A stretch of 64,000 bases of DNA, from the NCBI GenBank assembly GCA_963796915.1, contig CAWCNI010000002.1, forward strand, positions 1,240,001 through 1,304,000, read 5' to 3'. The position numbers and the translations under genes are program-made. The DNA comes from JAENWD01 sp963796915 (GTDB lineage Bacteria; Acidobacteriota; Vicinamibacteria; Vicinamibacterales; JAENWD01). The notes under the pieces were generated by a model. That model was not told where the DNA came from and searched no databases. It saw nothing but the letters and a program-made list of their open reading frames with translations. Shown one piece after another: positions 7,873 through 16,062 of the stretch; within the stretch, counting starts at the first letter, position 1, and every line of letters starts with the position of its first letter.

Positions 7873-10554
7873 ATGTCGATCCTGTCGTGGCTGAAGCACC
7901 GCCGCCTTGACGAAGAGGATTTCGACGAGGAAATCCGCGCGCACCTGAAGATGGCCGCCGACGATCGGGAGGCCGGCGGCGCCGATCGGGAGAGCGCGCG
8001 CTACGCGGCGCTCAGGGAGTTCGGCAACGTCACGCTGACGACGGAGGCGGCCCGGGCGGTGTGGACGCCGCGCTGGCTCGAGATCCTGCAGGAACAGCTG
8101 AACGACCTCCGCTACGCCGTCCGGACGCTCGCGAAGAACCCGCTCTTCTCCCTCACCGTCATCGGCGTGCTCGCGCTCGGCATCGGGCTGAACGCCGCTG
8201 TGTTCACGATGATCAAGAGTCTCGCCCTCAACCCGATCGCCGGCGTCGAAGGCGCGGCCAGGCTCAACGTGATCTACGGCGAGACCGACACCGGACGCGA
8301 CGTCCGATTGTCGTATCCCGATTACCAGTACCTTCGCGATCACGACCGCGCGTTTGCGGGGCTGTATGGGTCCAGCCTGATCAGCGCAAGCCTGGGCCGC
8401 GGACGCGGAGCGCGCCAGATCACCGCCGAACTGGTCACCGGCAACTACTTCCAGGTGCTGGGCGTCACCGCCAGCCTCGGCCGTACGCTGCTGCCCTCTG
8501 ACGAAGTCGCGCCGGGCAGGCATCCAGTCGCGGTGATGAGCAACAGCCTCTGGCGGCGTGACTTCGGCGCCGATCCGGACATCGTCGGCAAGACAATCGA
8601 GCTCAACAACTACGTGCTGACTGTTGTCGGCGTCACCAATCCGTCGTTCCACGGCACGACAGTGAGCTATGACGACGAGCTGTTCGTGCCAGTGATGATG
8701 GCGGGGCAAATTCTTACCGACCTCGGGAGCGCTCAAATCGCTTCGTCCAGCTTCCTCACCGATCGCCGGGCGGCGGTGCTGTACCCGTATGCCTATCTCC
8801 GGCCAGACACGACGCTGGCGAGTGCCGCGGCGCAGCTGGACGCGCTCTGGCACGCGCTGTCGCGGGACAGGGCGCTGAACGACGTCGTCGGGCGCCTGAG
8901 GATTGTGCCGTTTTCGCAGTTTCCCGGCAGCGCACAGGCCAACCTGCTGCCGACGGTCATGGTGCTCAGCGTGATGGGCCTGCTGGTCCTGCTCATCGCG
9001 TGCGCGAACATCGCCGGCCTCGTGCTGGTGCGCGGCTTGTCGCGACGTGGCGAGATCGCCGTGCGCCTGGCACTCGGCGCGACGCGGGCACGAATCGTCC
9101 GCCTGCTGATCCTCGAGAACCTCGTCCTCGCGGTGCCCGGCGCCATTCTCGGCGTCGCCATCGCGTGGTATGGGATTCCGCTGCTCGTCGGCTACGCCGA
9201 GATGATGGCCGCGCCCCAGCGCCTCTTCCTGAACATCGGCGTAGACCGGCTGGTCATCGCGTTCGCGGTCCTGGTCGCGTGCGGCAGCGCGTTCGCCTTC
9301 GGCTTCGTGCCGGCGCTGCAAAGCTCGCGGGTGGATTTGGTTTCTGTCATCAACGAGGATGCCTCGCCGCGCGGCGCGGCGCGTGGACGTCTCCGGGCCG
9401 GCCTGGTCGTCGCGCAGGTCGCCGTCTCGCTGCTGCTGCTGGTGGGCGCGGGCCTGGCGACGCGCACCGTCGACGCCGCACGCCGCGCCAATCCTGGGTT
9501 CGACCCGAGGCAGACGACGAACGTATCGATCAACGTCAAGCAGAACCGCTACGACGAGGTGCGTGGCCGCGTGTTCTACCGGCATCTGCTCGACTCGGCT
9601 CGCGCCGATGCCGGTGTCGATTCCGCCGCCCTTGCGGCCTATCCGCCGATGGGGTTCCTCGATACCCGTTCGCAGGCCATGGCGATCGAGGGCTACGAGC
9701 CACGCCGCGGCGAAGACCTGGCCTTCATGTCCAACGCCATCACGTCGGATTACTTTCGTACGCTGCGAGTCGGCATCCTGGCGGGCCGGCCATTCGAAGA
9801 CAGCGACGATGAGACGGCGGTGCCGGTGGCGATGGTCAATCGGACGCTGGCCGAGCGCTTCTGGGGCAGCGCCGCGAACGCGATTGGCAGGCGAGTCCGC
9901 GTCGCTGACGGCGAGTGGCGCACCGTCGTCGGCGTGGCGGCCGACCTGAAGTACTCGCGGATCAACGAAGCGCCGCGGCCGTACTTCTACCTGCCGTTCT
10001 TTCAGGCCTACCGGCCGGCCATGATCCTGCACACGCGCGGGCACGCGCCCGTCGAGGTCCTCGTCGATCAGGCGCGTGCGCAAGTCGCGGCGCTCGATCC
10101 CGATCTCCCCATCCTGTCGGCGGCGCCATTGGCCAGTCACATCGACGGCGCGCTACTGCTGTTCAACTTCACGGCGATGATGCTGTTCATCTTCGGCGGC
10201 ACCGGGATGGCGCTCGCCGCCATGGGCACCTACGGGCTGGTGTCGTACATGGTCAAGCAGAGCACGCACGAAATCGGCATCCGCATGGCTCTCGGCGCGT
10301 CTGGCCGATCGATCGTCCGCGGGTTCCTGTCGAAGGGTCTGCGGCTTGGCGCGATCGGGGCAGCCCTCGGCATCGTCGCGGCGCTCAGCCTGACCAGGCT
10401 GCTCGGGGCCCTGCTGTTCGGCGTCAGCGCCACCGACGGCACAGCGTTTGTCCGCGCGCTGCTCATCGTCTTTGCCGGCGTCGCAGTCGCCACCATCGTC
10501 CCGGCCTGGCGTGCAGCACGCACGAACCCGCTGACGGCGCTGCGACACCACTGA
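7873..10554 (+). CDS. ADOP-type ABC transporter permease (MacB/FtsX-like, duplicated)
   Basis: 893 residues. A cytoplasmic N-terminal segment (residues 1-80, 'EEDFDEEIRAHLKMAADDRE') is the ADOP signature. Two MacB-like periplasmic domains (about 105-330 and 500-720) alternate with two FtsX-type four-helix permease units ('ACANIAGLVLVRGLSRRGEI', 'RLALGATRARIVRLLILENL'; 'EIGIRMALGASGRSIVRGFL' near the C-terminus). No ATPase gene is nearby, as is usual for this orphan family. Role unknown; mechanotransmission or export of a peptide or drug is likely by analogy with MacB. Controlled by the adjacent PadR protein. Confidence 0.93.
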   Translation: MSILSWLKHRRLDEEDFDEEIRAHLKMAADDREAGGADRESARYAALREFGNVTLTTEAARAVWTPRWLEILQEQLNDLRYAVRTLAKNPLFSLTVIGVLALGIGLNAAVFTMIKSLALNPIAGVEGAARLNVIYGETDTGRDVRLSYPDYQYLRDHDRAFAGLYGSSLISASLGRGRGARQITAELVTGNYFQVLGVTASLGRTLLPSDEVAPGRHPVAVMSNSLWRRDFGADPDIVGKTIELNNYVLTVVGVTNPSFHGTTVSYDDELFVPVMMAGQILTDLGSAQIASSSFLTDRRAAVLYPYAYLRPDTTLASAAAQLDALWHALSRDRALNDVVGRLRIVPFSQFPGSAQANLLPTVMVLSVMGLLVLLIACANIAGLVLVRGLSRRGEIAVRLALGATRARIVRLLILENLVLAVPGAILGVAIAWYGIPLLVGYAEMMAAPQRLFLNIGVDRLVIAFAVLVACGSAFAFGFVPALQSSRVDLVSVINEDASPRGAARGRLRAGLVVAQVAVSLLLLVGAGLATRTVDAARRANPGFDPRQTTNVSINVKQNRYDEVRGRVFYRHLLDSARADAGVDSAALAAYPPMGFLDTRSQAMAIEGYEPRRGEDLAFMSNAITSDYFRTLRVGILAGRPFEDSDDETAVPVAMVNRTLAERFWGSAANAIGRRVRVADGEWRTVVGVAADLKYSRINEAPRPYFYLPFFQAYRPAMILHTRGHAPVEVLVDQARAQVAALDPDLPILSAAPLASHIDGALLLFNFTAMMLFIFGGTGMALAAMGTYGLVSYMVKQSTHEIGIRMALGASGRSIVRGFLSKGLRLGAIGAALGIVAALSLTRLLGALLFGVSATDGTAFVRALLIVFAGVAVATIVPAWRAARTNPLTALRHH

Positions 10555-10565
10555 AGGAGGATCGA

Positions 10566-10597
10566 CTGTAGGGCCGATCTGAAGATCGGCCCTGCAG
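10566..10597. repeat. palindromic intergenic repeat (copy 1)
   Basis: CTGTAGGGCCGATCT, loop GA, AGATCGGCCCTGCAG. The arms pair over 15 positions with a single T-G wobble. It lies 11 bases after the ADOP stop and may act as a terminator, although no T-run follows. Near-identical cores occur at 52147-52275. Confidence 0.7.
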
Positions 10598-10655
10598 ATT
10601 CTGCTGTTCGCCGCTGAGACGACAACGGCGACGACCCGGACAGGCGACCGGGGCA

Positions 10656-10661
10656 GTATGA
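10656..10661 (+). promoter_or_regulatory. -10-like element before the HdeD gene
   Basis: TATGAT at about 10656-10661 lies about 20 bases before the ATG at 10683. A G-rich ribosome binding site (AAGGGGG) stands between them. No strong -35 is seen. Confidence 0.35.
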
Positions 10662-10682
10662 TGGCGCCTTCAAGGGGGTCGC

Positions 10683-11231
10683 ATGGTTCCTTCGGTCGCC
10701 TCTCCACTCGCCTCACTCGTTGCCCGCCACTGGTGGGTGTTGCTCCTGCGTGGCGTCTTCGCCATCGTGTTCGGTCTCGTCGCGCTGGCCTGGCCGCACC
10801 TGACGCTGGCGTATTTGATCTTCCTTTACGCGTTCTACTGCCTGGCCGAAGGCGTCGTGGCGATCATCGGCGGCATCCGGGGAAAGCTCTGGCAATCGGT
10901 TCTCCTCGGCGTGATCAGCATCCTGGCCGGCCTGGCGGCGATGATGTATCCGGGACTCACGGCGTTGTTCCTGCTGTTCCTGATCGGCGGCTGGTCGATC
11001 ATGCGCGGCATCTTCGAGGTCATCACCGCGATTCATCTCCGCAAGGTCATTTCCAACGAGTGGCTGCTCGTGTTCGCCGGCCTGTGCTCGATCGCGTTCG
11101 GCGTCATGGTGATTCTCTTCCCGGGGACCGGCGCGCTCTCGCTCGTCTGGCTGATCGGGATCTACTCGCTCATCTTCGGCGTGGTGCTGGTCGCGCTGAG
11201 CTTCCGCGTGCGGCGTGTTGCGACTGCTTAG
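10683..11231 (+). CDS. HdeD/DUF308-family membrane protein
   Basis: 182 residues with six hydrophobic segments in the paired pattern of the HdeD family: 'HWWVLLLRGVFAIVFGLVAL', 'VLLGVISILAGLAAMMYPG', 'LIGGWSIMRGIFEVITAI', 'GLCSIAFGVMVILFPGTGAL'. HdeD in E. coli is linked to acid resistance at high cell density; many relatives have no defined role. The ATG has a G-rich ribosome binding site upstream. The 3' end overlaps the start of the following glycosidase gene by 17 bases. Confidence 0.88.
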   Translation: MVPSVASPLASLVARHWWVLLLRGVFAIVFGLVALAWPHLTLAYLIFLYAFYCLAEGVVAIIGGIRGKLWQSVLLGVISILAGLAAMMYPGLTALFLLFLIGGWSIMRGIFEVITAIHLRKVISNEWLLVFAGLCSIAFGVMVILFPGTGALSLVWLIGIYSLIFGVVLVALSFRVRRVATA

Positions 11232-13332
11232 GGATTCGGTCGCCGCTGCGGTCGTCGTCGCCACGTTGCGCGCGACGACGGCCTTCGCGCAGGTATTTCC
11301 GGAGCCCCTGAACGCGCCGGCCGCCGTCGAGGTGACGGCGGAGCACCTCACGCTGCGCTACCAGAACGCGGTGCTGCTGGATGCCACGATCGCCGCGACC
11401 GGCGGTCCGGTTGACGTCCATCAGTTCGTGGACCAGGCCGACGGTCGTGTCACGCAGGCGTTCAAGTGGACCGCGGCGCCGGGCGGCACTGTCACTGTGA
11501 AGGCCAGCGTGACAGCCTCGCCCGAGGCTTTTGCCGCCGAAGTCGAGCCGCGCCCGGAGTCGCTGACCGTGGTGCGCTCGTCGTCAGGGACGGCGTTCAA
11601 TCGCCTCAATCGCGCGGTCTACGACCGCCGGTTCGACTGGGTCGCGTCGGTGGATTTCCCGGCCCAGGTGACGGTGACCCAGGACGTCGGTTCCGGCGAG
11701 ACGACGCACTTCACCGTAACAGCCTCCGGCGGGGAAGTCGCGATCCGGTTCCGTCCGCGCTACTACCAGCAGCACCGGCGACTCGCCGAGTTCAGGCCGT
11801 GGACGTATCGCCCCTGGGCGCACTCGGTGGCCGGCTGGACGTCCTGGTATGCCTTCCGCGATGCCGTCACGGAGGCAGACATCCAGCACACCGCCGACGT
11901 CCTGGGCCGGACGCTCCGGCCGTTCGGCTACCAGTACGTGCAGATTGACGACGGCTATCAACGCATACCGGCCGGCATGCCCGATCACTGGCTGCAGACC
12001 AACGACAAGTTCCCCGGCGGCCTTGCCGGCCTGCGGCGCTCAATCACCGATCGCGGGCTGGAGCCCGGCATCTGGACCAACGTCAGCTTTGCGGACGCCG
12101 CGGCTGCGGCTGCGCATCCCTCGTGGTTCGTGCGCGGCCCCGACGGCAGCGCCGCATCGGGAAACTGGATCGGCTTCGTGATGGACGCCAGTGTCAACGA
12201 GACGCTCGCGCAACTCGTCCGCCCGGTTTATGAAGCCCTGAAGTCGATGGGCTGGACGTACGTCAAGCTCGACGCGTTGCGGCACCTGCGTTACGAGGGC
12301 TACAACAGCCACGCTGCGAGCTTCACAGCGCGCGGCCTCGATCGCGAGCAGGTCTATCGCACCTTCGTCAGCACTGTCCGTGACGTCCTCGGCCCCGACA
12401 TCTACCTGCTCGCCTGCTGGGGCGTCCGTCCCGAGCTCATAGGTCTCGTGGATGGCGTGCGGCTGGGCGACGACGGGTTCGGCTACGGGTCGTTCGCGCA
12501 ATACAACTCGTTCAACAACGTGGTGTGGCGCAACGACCCGGACCACATCGAGCTTGCGCAACCGGATGGATTCCGGGCCGCGACGCTGGCGTCGCTGACG
12601 GGCTCCGTCCTGATGCTGACGGACAAGCCCGACGTCTACGGCACCGACAGAGCGGAGGCCGCGAGGCGAACGGCGCCCGTCCCTGTGACTCGACCGGGCC
12701 AGCTATACGACGTCGACCCATCACGATCGTCGCGGCTCGCGGAGGCCGACACGCAGCTCAGTGGCGCAGGACCGCGTCCCTTCGACGCGGACAAGCGGCT
12801 CGTGGTGCCGCGCTACCAGCTCGACATCGCGCGCCCGTTCGAGCAGTGGACAGTCCTTGCGATCACAGCCGGGGGCGACGTGCCGATTCGACTCTCGGAT
12901 CTCGGGTTGGCCGAGGACCTGGACTACGTCGGGTTCGACTTCTGGCACAAGCGCGCGCTCGGCACCGTGCGCGGCGAGCTGAAGACCGGCGCCGTCGACC
13001 CGGCGTTTCAGGTGGACGTCGTCTGCCTGCGTCCGCGTGTCGGTCACCCGCAGTTGCTCGCCACCAGCAGGCACGTGACCTGCGGTGGCCCCGATCTCGT
13101 CGACATCGCATGGGCCGATCGCGCCTTGCGAGGCACCAGCGACGTGGTGGCCAACGACGCCTACGCGATTTACCTGACCGAGCCACAGGGATACCGCCTC
13201 GACAGCGTGACGGCGGACGGCGCGAGCGTGACGTCGCAGGCACTCGAATCCGGCATGCGTGTGGTTCGACTCGCCAGCTCGAAAGGCGGCCGCGTCACCT
13301 GGCAGGTCCGCTACGCAGCCAGCAATCCCTGA
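11215..13332 (+). CDS. GH36/GH27-like alpha-galactosidase (melibiase), exported
   Basis: 705 residues with a hydrophobic signal peptide ending at TTAFAQ. The TIM-barrel part shows 'GWTSWYAF', 'YVQIDDGYQ', 'EPGIWTNVSF', the nucleophile strand 'WTYVKLDALRHLRYEGYN' (Asp after KL), and 'GVRLGDDGFG', which fits the acid/base Asp region of GH36/GH27 enzymes. N- and C-terminal beta domains flank the barrel. It should release alpha-linked galactose from oligosaccharides in the periplasm. The GTG start lies inside the preceding hdeD-like gene, so the two may be coupled. Together with the GH51 and GH127 genes downstream it suggests a galactose/arabinose-rich substrate. Confidence 0.85.
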   Translation: MLRLLRDSVAAAVVVATLRATTAFAQVFPEPLNAPAAVEVTAEHLTLRYQNAVLLDATIAATGGPVDVHQFVDQADGRVTQAFKWTAAPGGTVTVKASVTASPEAFAAEVEPRPESLTVVRSSSGTAFNRLNRAVYDRRFDWVASVDFPAQVTVTQDVGSGETTHFTVTASGGEVAIRFRPRYYQQHRRLAEFRPWTYRPWAHSVAGWTSWYAFRDAVTEADIQHTADVLGRTLRPFGYQYVQIDDGYQRIPAGMPDHWLQTNDKFPGGLAGLRRSITDRGLEPGIWTNVSFADAAAAAAHPSWFVRGPDGSAASGNWIGFVMDASVNETLAQLVRPVYEALKSMGWTYVKLDALRHLRYEGYNSHAASFTARGLDREQVYRTFVSTVRDVLGPDIYLLACWGVRPELIGLVDGVRLGDDGFGYGSFAQYNSFNNVVWRNDPDHIELAQPDGFRAATLASLTGSVLMLTDKPDVYGTDRAEAARRTAPVPVTRPGQLYDVDPSRSSRLAEADTQLSGAGPRPFDADKRLVVPRYQLDIARPFEQWTVLAITAGGDVPIRLSDLGLAEDLDYVGFDFWHKRALGTVRGELKTGAVDPAFQVDVVCLRPRVGHPQLLATSRHVTCGGPDLVDIAWADRALRGTSDVVANDAYAIYLTEPQGYRLDSVTADGASVTSQALESGMRVVRLASSKGGRVTWQVRYAASNP

Positions 13333-13352
13333 ACGACTGCAGGCGCTGCTGG

Positions 13353-13358
13353 TATCAT
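13353..13358 (+). promoter_or_regulatory. -10-like element before the flavin oxidase gene
   Basis: TATCAT at 13353-13358 lies about 35 bases before the ATG at 13394. A GGAGG ribosome binding site (13379-13383) stands between them. The gene could also be read from the upstream glycosidase, since the gap is only 61 bases. Confidence 0.3.
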
Positions 13359-13393
13359 CCCGCCGGCGCCGACGCGCCGGAGGCTCGACGGCC

Positions 13394-14755
13394 ATGACTC
13401 ACAGCAGGCGGCAATTCATCCAGCAGTGCGCTGTGGTGATGGGCGGAGCGACCATGACTCAGGCCATGACTGGCACAGCGGGCGGCGCGGCTGAGCCGCC
13501 ACTCACCAACTGGGCGGGCAACCTTCGCTACAGCACGTCGAGCCTGACCGAGGCCGGCTCGGTCGCGCAGGTGCAGGCGTTTGTCAGGCGGCACGATCAC
13601 TTTCGCGTGCTCGGCACGCGGCACTGCTTCAACGACATCGCGGACAGCACGGCACACCTGATCTCGCTGCGACAGATGCACGAAGTCGTCGCACTGGACG
13701 CGGCCTCGCGCACGGTGACTGTCGGCGCGGGCGCGAGCTACGGCCAGTTGTGCCCGTACCTGCACGAGCACGGGTTTGCCCTGCACAACCTCGCCTCGCT
13801 CCCGCACATCTCGATTGCCGGCGCGTGCGCCACCGCCACGCACGGGTCTGGCGTGACCAACGGCAACCTGGCGACAGCGGTCACGGCGCTGGACATCGTG
13901 ACAGCCAACGGCGACGTGCTTCACGTCTCGCGCGACCAGGACGCCGACCTCTTTCACGGCTGTGTCGTCAATCTGGGCGCGCTTGGCGTCGTGACCCGCG
14001 TCACGCTGGCGCTGCAGCCGACCTTCGACGTGCGGCAGGACGTGTACCTGGACATGCCGATGTCGCAGCTCTCCGATCACTTCGAGGCCATTGTCTCGGC
14101 GGGCTACAGCGTCAGCCTGTTCACGGACTGGCAGCACGGACGTGTGAACGAGGTGTGGATCAAGCGGCGCGTCGATCAGGGCGCGACCGCTCACGCGGCG
14201 CCGGAGTTCTACGGCGCCCGCGCCGCCACGACAAACGTGCATCCGATCGTCGAGCTGTCAGCCGAGAATTGCACCCAACAGCTCGGCGTGCCCGGCCCCT
14301 GGTACGACCGGCTGCCGCACTTCCGCATGGGGTTCACGCCGAGCAGCGGCAAGGAATTGCAGTCCGAGTTCTTCGTGCCACGCCGGAATGCCGTCGACGC
14401 AATTGCTGCCGTCGAAAAACTGCGCGACTCCGTCAGCCCGCTGCTGATGATCACGGAGCTGCGCACCATCGCCGCCGACGACCTGTGGATGAGCACTGCC
14501 TACAAGCGCGACAGCCTTGCCATCCACTTCACGTGGAAGCCGGAATGGGACGCAGTGCGCAAGGTGCTGCCGATGATCGAGCGGGAGCTGGCCCCCTTCG
14601 ACGTGCGGCCGCACTGGGGCAAGCTGTTCACGCTCGCGCCGGCGACGTTGCGAAGCCGCTACGAGCGGCTCGGCGACTTCAAGCAACTGGCGGCGAAGCA
14701 CGACCCGGGCGCCAAACTCCGTAACGAGTTCCTGACGCACAACCTCTACGCGTGA
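13394..14755 (+). CDS. FAD-dependent alditol oxidase-like / sugar-lactone oxidase, Tat-exported
   Basis: 453 residues. The N-terminus THSRRQFIQQCAVVMGGA carries a twin-arginine signal. The FAD-binding (VAO-type) domain follows: 'FRVLGTRHCFNDIADST' has the histidine expected to hold FAD covalently in alditol oxidases; 'TVTVGAGASYGQLCPYLHEH', 'HISIAGACATATHGSG' and 'GCVVNLGALGVVTRVTLAL' are classic. The C-terminal D-arabinono-lactone-oxidase domain ends 'RPHWGKLFTL...FKQLAAKHDPGAKLRNEFL'. It should oxidise a sugar alcohol or aldonolactone with oxygen, giving peroxide. Its place among arabinose- and galactose-releasing enzymes suggests a substrate from the same sugars; that is inference. Confidence 0.88.
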   Translation: MTHSRRQFIQQCAVVMGGATMTQAMTGTAGGAAEPPLTNWAGNLRYSTSSLTEAGSVAQVQAFVRRHDHFRVLGTRHCFNDIADSTAHLISLRQMHEVVALDAASRTVTVGAGASYGQLCPYLHEHGFALHNLASLPHISIAGACATATHGSGVTNGNLATAVTALDIVTANGDVLHVSRDQDADLFHGCVVNLGALGVVTRVTLALQPTFDVRQDVYLDMPMSQLSDHFEAIVSAGYSVSLFTDWQHGRVNEVWIKRRVDQGATAHAAPEFYGARAATTNVHPIVELSAENCTQQLGVPGPWYDRLPHFRMGFTPSSGKELQSEFFVPRRNAVDAIAAVEKLRDSVSPLLMITELRTIAADDLWMSTAYKRDSLAIHFTWKPEWDAVRKVLPMIERELAPFDVRPHWGKLFTLAPATLRSRYERLGDFKQLAAKHDPGAKLRNEFLTHNLYA

Positions 14756-14776
14756 TTCCCCTGGGCGGATCGCCGA

Positions 14777-15922
14777 TCACTGGCCTCCGCCGGCGGCCGG
14801 CTTGCCCGCGCCGGTGAGCGAGCGGATCAAGTCCACTTCGTCCTGCTTGTAGGGCGTCCCGTCCTGCTTGAAGATCTCGTGGAACCAGATCGCCGGCTCG
14901 CGATCGACGTACGGCTTCTTCCAGGAGTCCCACGGCAGGTAGGTCTGCGACTTGCCCGCGACAAAGCCCCAGTTGATGGCGCCCACCTTGTGCGCCTTCG
15001 CGATCGGGAGCGAGCCCTGGAACGTGCTGCCGTTGCCCCGTGCCATGTACTCGGTGCAGAGGATCGGCCGGTGGTAGCGCTGGAGCCAGACGATGCGCTT
15101 TTCGAACTCGGGACCGCTGTCGTAGTTGTGGAACGAGATCACGTCGGAGTTGTCGAGCTGAACCCGTTCCATGGGTGACAGCTTGTCGTCGGCGGACCAG
15201 TCGCCCTTCCAGACACCAGAGGTCAGCGGCTGCTGGACGCCGGCCTCCCGCGCCCACTCGAAGACCTGAGGCAGCAGCTTCAGGACGAGATCGACCTTGT
15301 TGGCCGGCTCCGTGGACCCGTAGCTGCTGCTGTTGGTGTTGTCCGGCTCGTTCCACACGTCCCAGCCGAGCACGCGTGCGTCCTTGCCGAACGCGCCGAC
15401 CACTCCGGTGACGTAGGTCTTGAGGCGAGGGTAATCGGCTGGATCCTGCAGCGACTTCGCGCCGGGACTCTGCACCCAGCCGGAGTTGTGCACGCCGGGC
15501 GTGGGAGCGTGCTGAGGTCCGAGCTTCGGATTGGGATCCCAGCAGGAGTCGAAGAGCACGAACAGCGGCTTGATGTGGTGCTTCGCGGCGATGGCCAGGA
15601 ATCTGTCGATGCGATCGCGGTAGCCGTTGGCGTCCTGGCTCCACGGCAGATCGTGCAGGAACACGCGCATCGTCGTCATGCCAAGCCCTTCGGCCAGCGC
15701 CAGTTCCTTGTCGATCGTCTGCGGATCGAAGGTCGCGGCCTGCCACATCTCCAGCTCGTTGATGGCCGTTGCCGGGATGTAGTTGCTGCCGACGGGCCAG
15801 GGCTGGGTCGCGTACCACGTGTTGGCCTTCGCCTCGGACCAGCGCTCGCCGTGGGCCGGGGACAGCGCGAGTGCCGCCAGGCCGGACATCAGCAAAAGAA
15901 CGAGAGCAGGAATCTTTCTCAT
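14777..15922 (-). CDS. exported GH5-type (cellulase-superfamily) glycoside hydrolase
   Basis: 381 residues with a signal peptide (MRKIPALVLLLMSGLAALAL). A (beta/alpha)8 enzyme of clan GH-A: 'GMTTMRVFLHDLPW', 'KPLFVLFDSCWDP', 'VLGWDVWNEPDN' with the acid/base Glu after Asn, 'SFHNYD', and 'RPILCTEYMAR' with the nucleophile Glu. The start at 15922 is chosen because the signal peptide begins there; the frame continues upstream without protein-like sequence. Such proteins are often annotated as xylanase or cellulase, but I cannot assign the substrate. The gene points against its neighbours, convergent with the oxidase gene. Confidence 0.85.
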   Translation of the reverse strand: MRKIPALVLLLMSGLAALALSPAHGERWSEAKANTWYATQPWPVGSNYIPATAINELEMWQAATFDPQTIDKELALAEGLGMTTMRVFLHDLPWSQDANGYRDRIDRFLAIAAKHHIKPLFVLFDSCWDPNPKLGPQHAPTPGVHNSGWVQSPGAKSLQDPADYPRLKTYVTGVVGAFGKDARVLGWDVWNEPDNTNSSSYGSTEPANKVDLVLKLLPQVFEWAREAGVQQPLTSGVWKGDWSADDKLSPMERVQLDNSDVISFHNYDSGPEFEKRIVWLQRYHRPILCTEYMARGNGSTFQGSLPIAKAHKVGAINWGFVAGKSQTYLPWDSWKKPYVDREPAIWFHEIFKQDGTPYKQDEVDLIRSLTGAGKPAAGGGQ

Positions 15923-16037
15923 GACGCGCCCCTTGAGAGTCGAGGGTGTCGACACCGCCCCCGCGCATTGGACACTGTAGCAGGCGGCTGGCAACGTCCA
16001 GAGTCCGCGTGGCATTTGACAACCCGCCCGTGCCAGC

Positions 16038-16057
16038 GATAATCCCACGCGCGGAGG
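16038..16057 (+). promoter_or_regulatory. -10-like element and ribosome binding site of the Tat-exported GH51 gene
   Basis: GATAAT at 16038-16043 would start transcription near 16050. GCGGAGGA (16051-16058) is the ribosome binding site for the ATG at 16063. No copy of the 16-bp operator palindrome found at 23203 is visible here. Confidence 0.35.
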
Positions 16058-16062
16058 ACAGC

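Noticed and set aside
7474..10140. Very long minus-strand open frame (about 890 codons) opposite the ADOP permease
   Set aside because: It is antisense to a clear permease gene, is rich in Arg, His and Asp, and has no family resemblance. Long antisense frames are expected in GC-rich genes.
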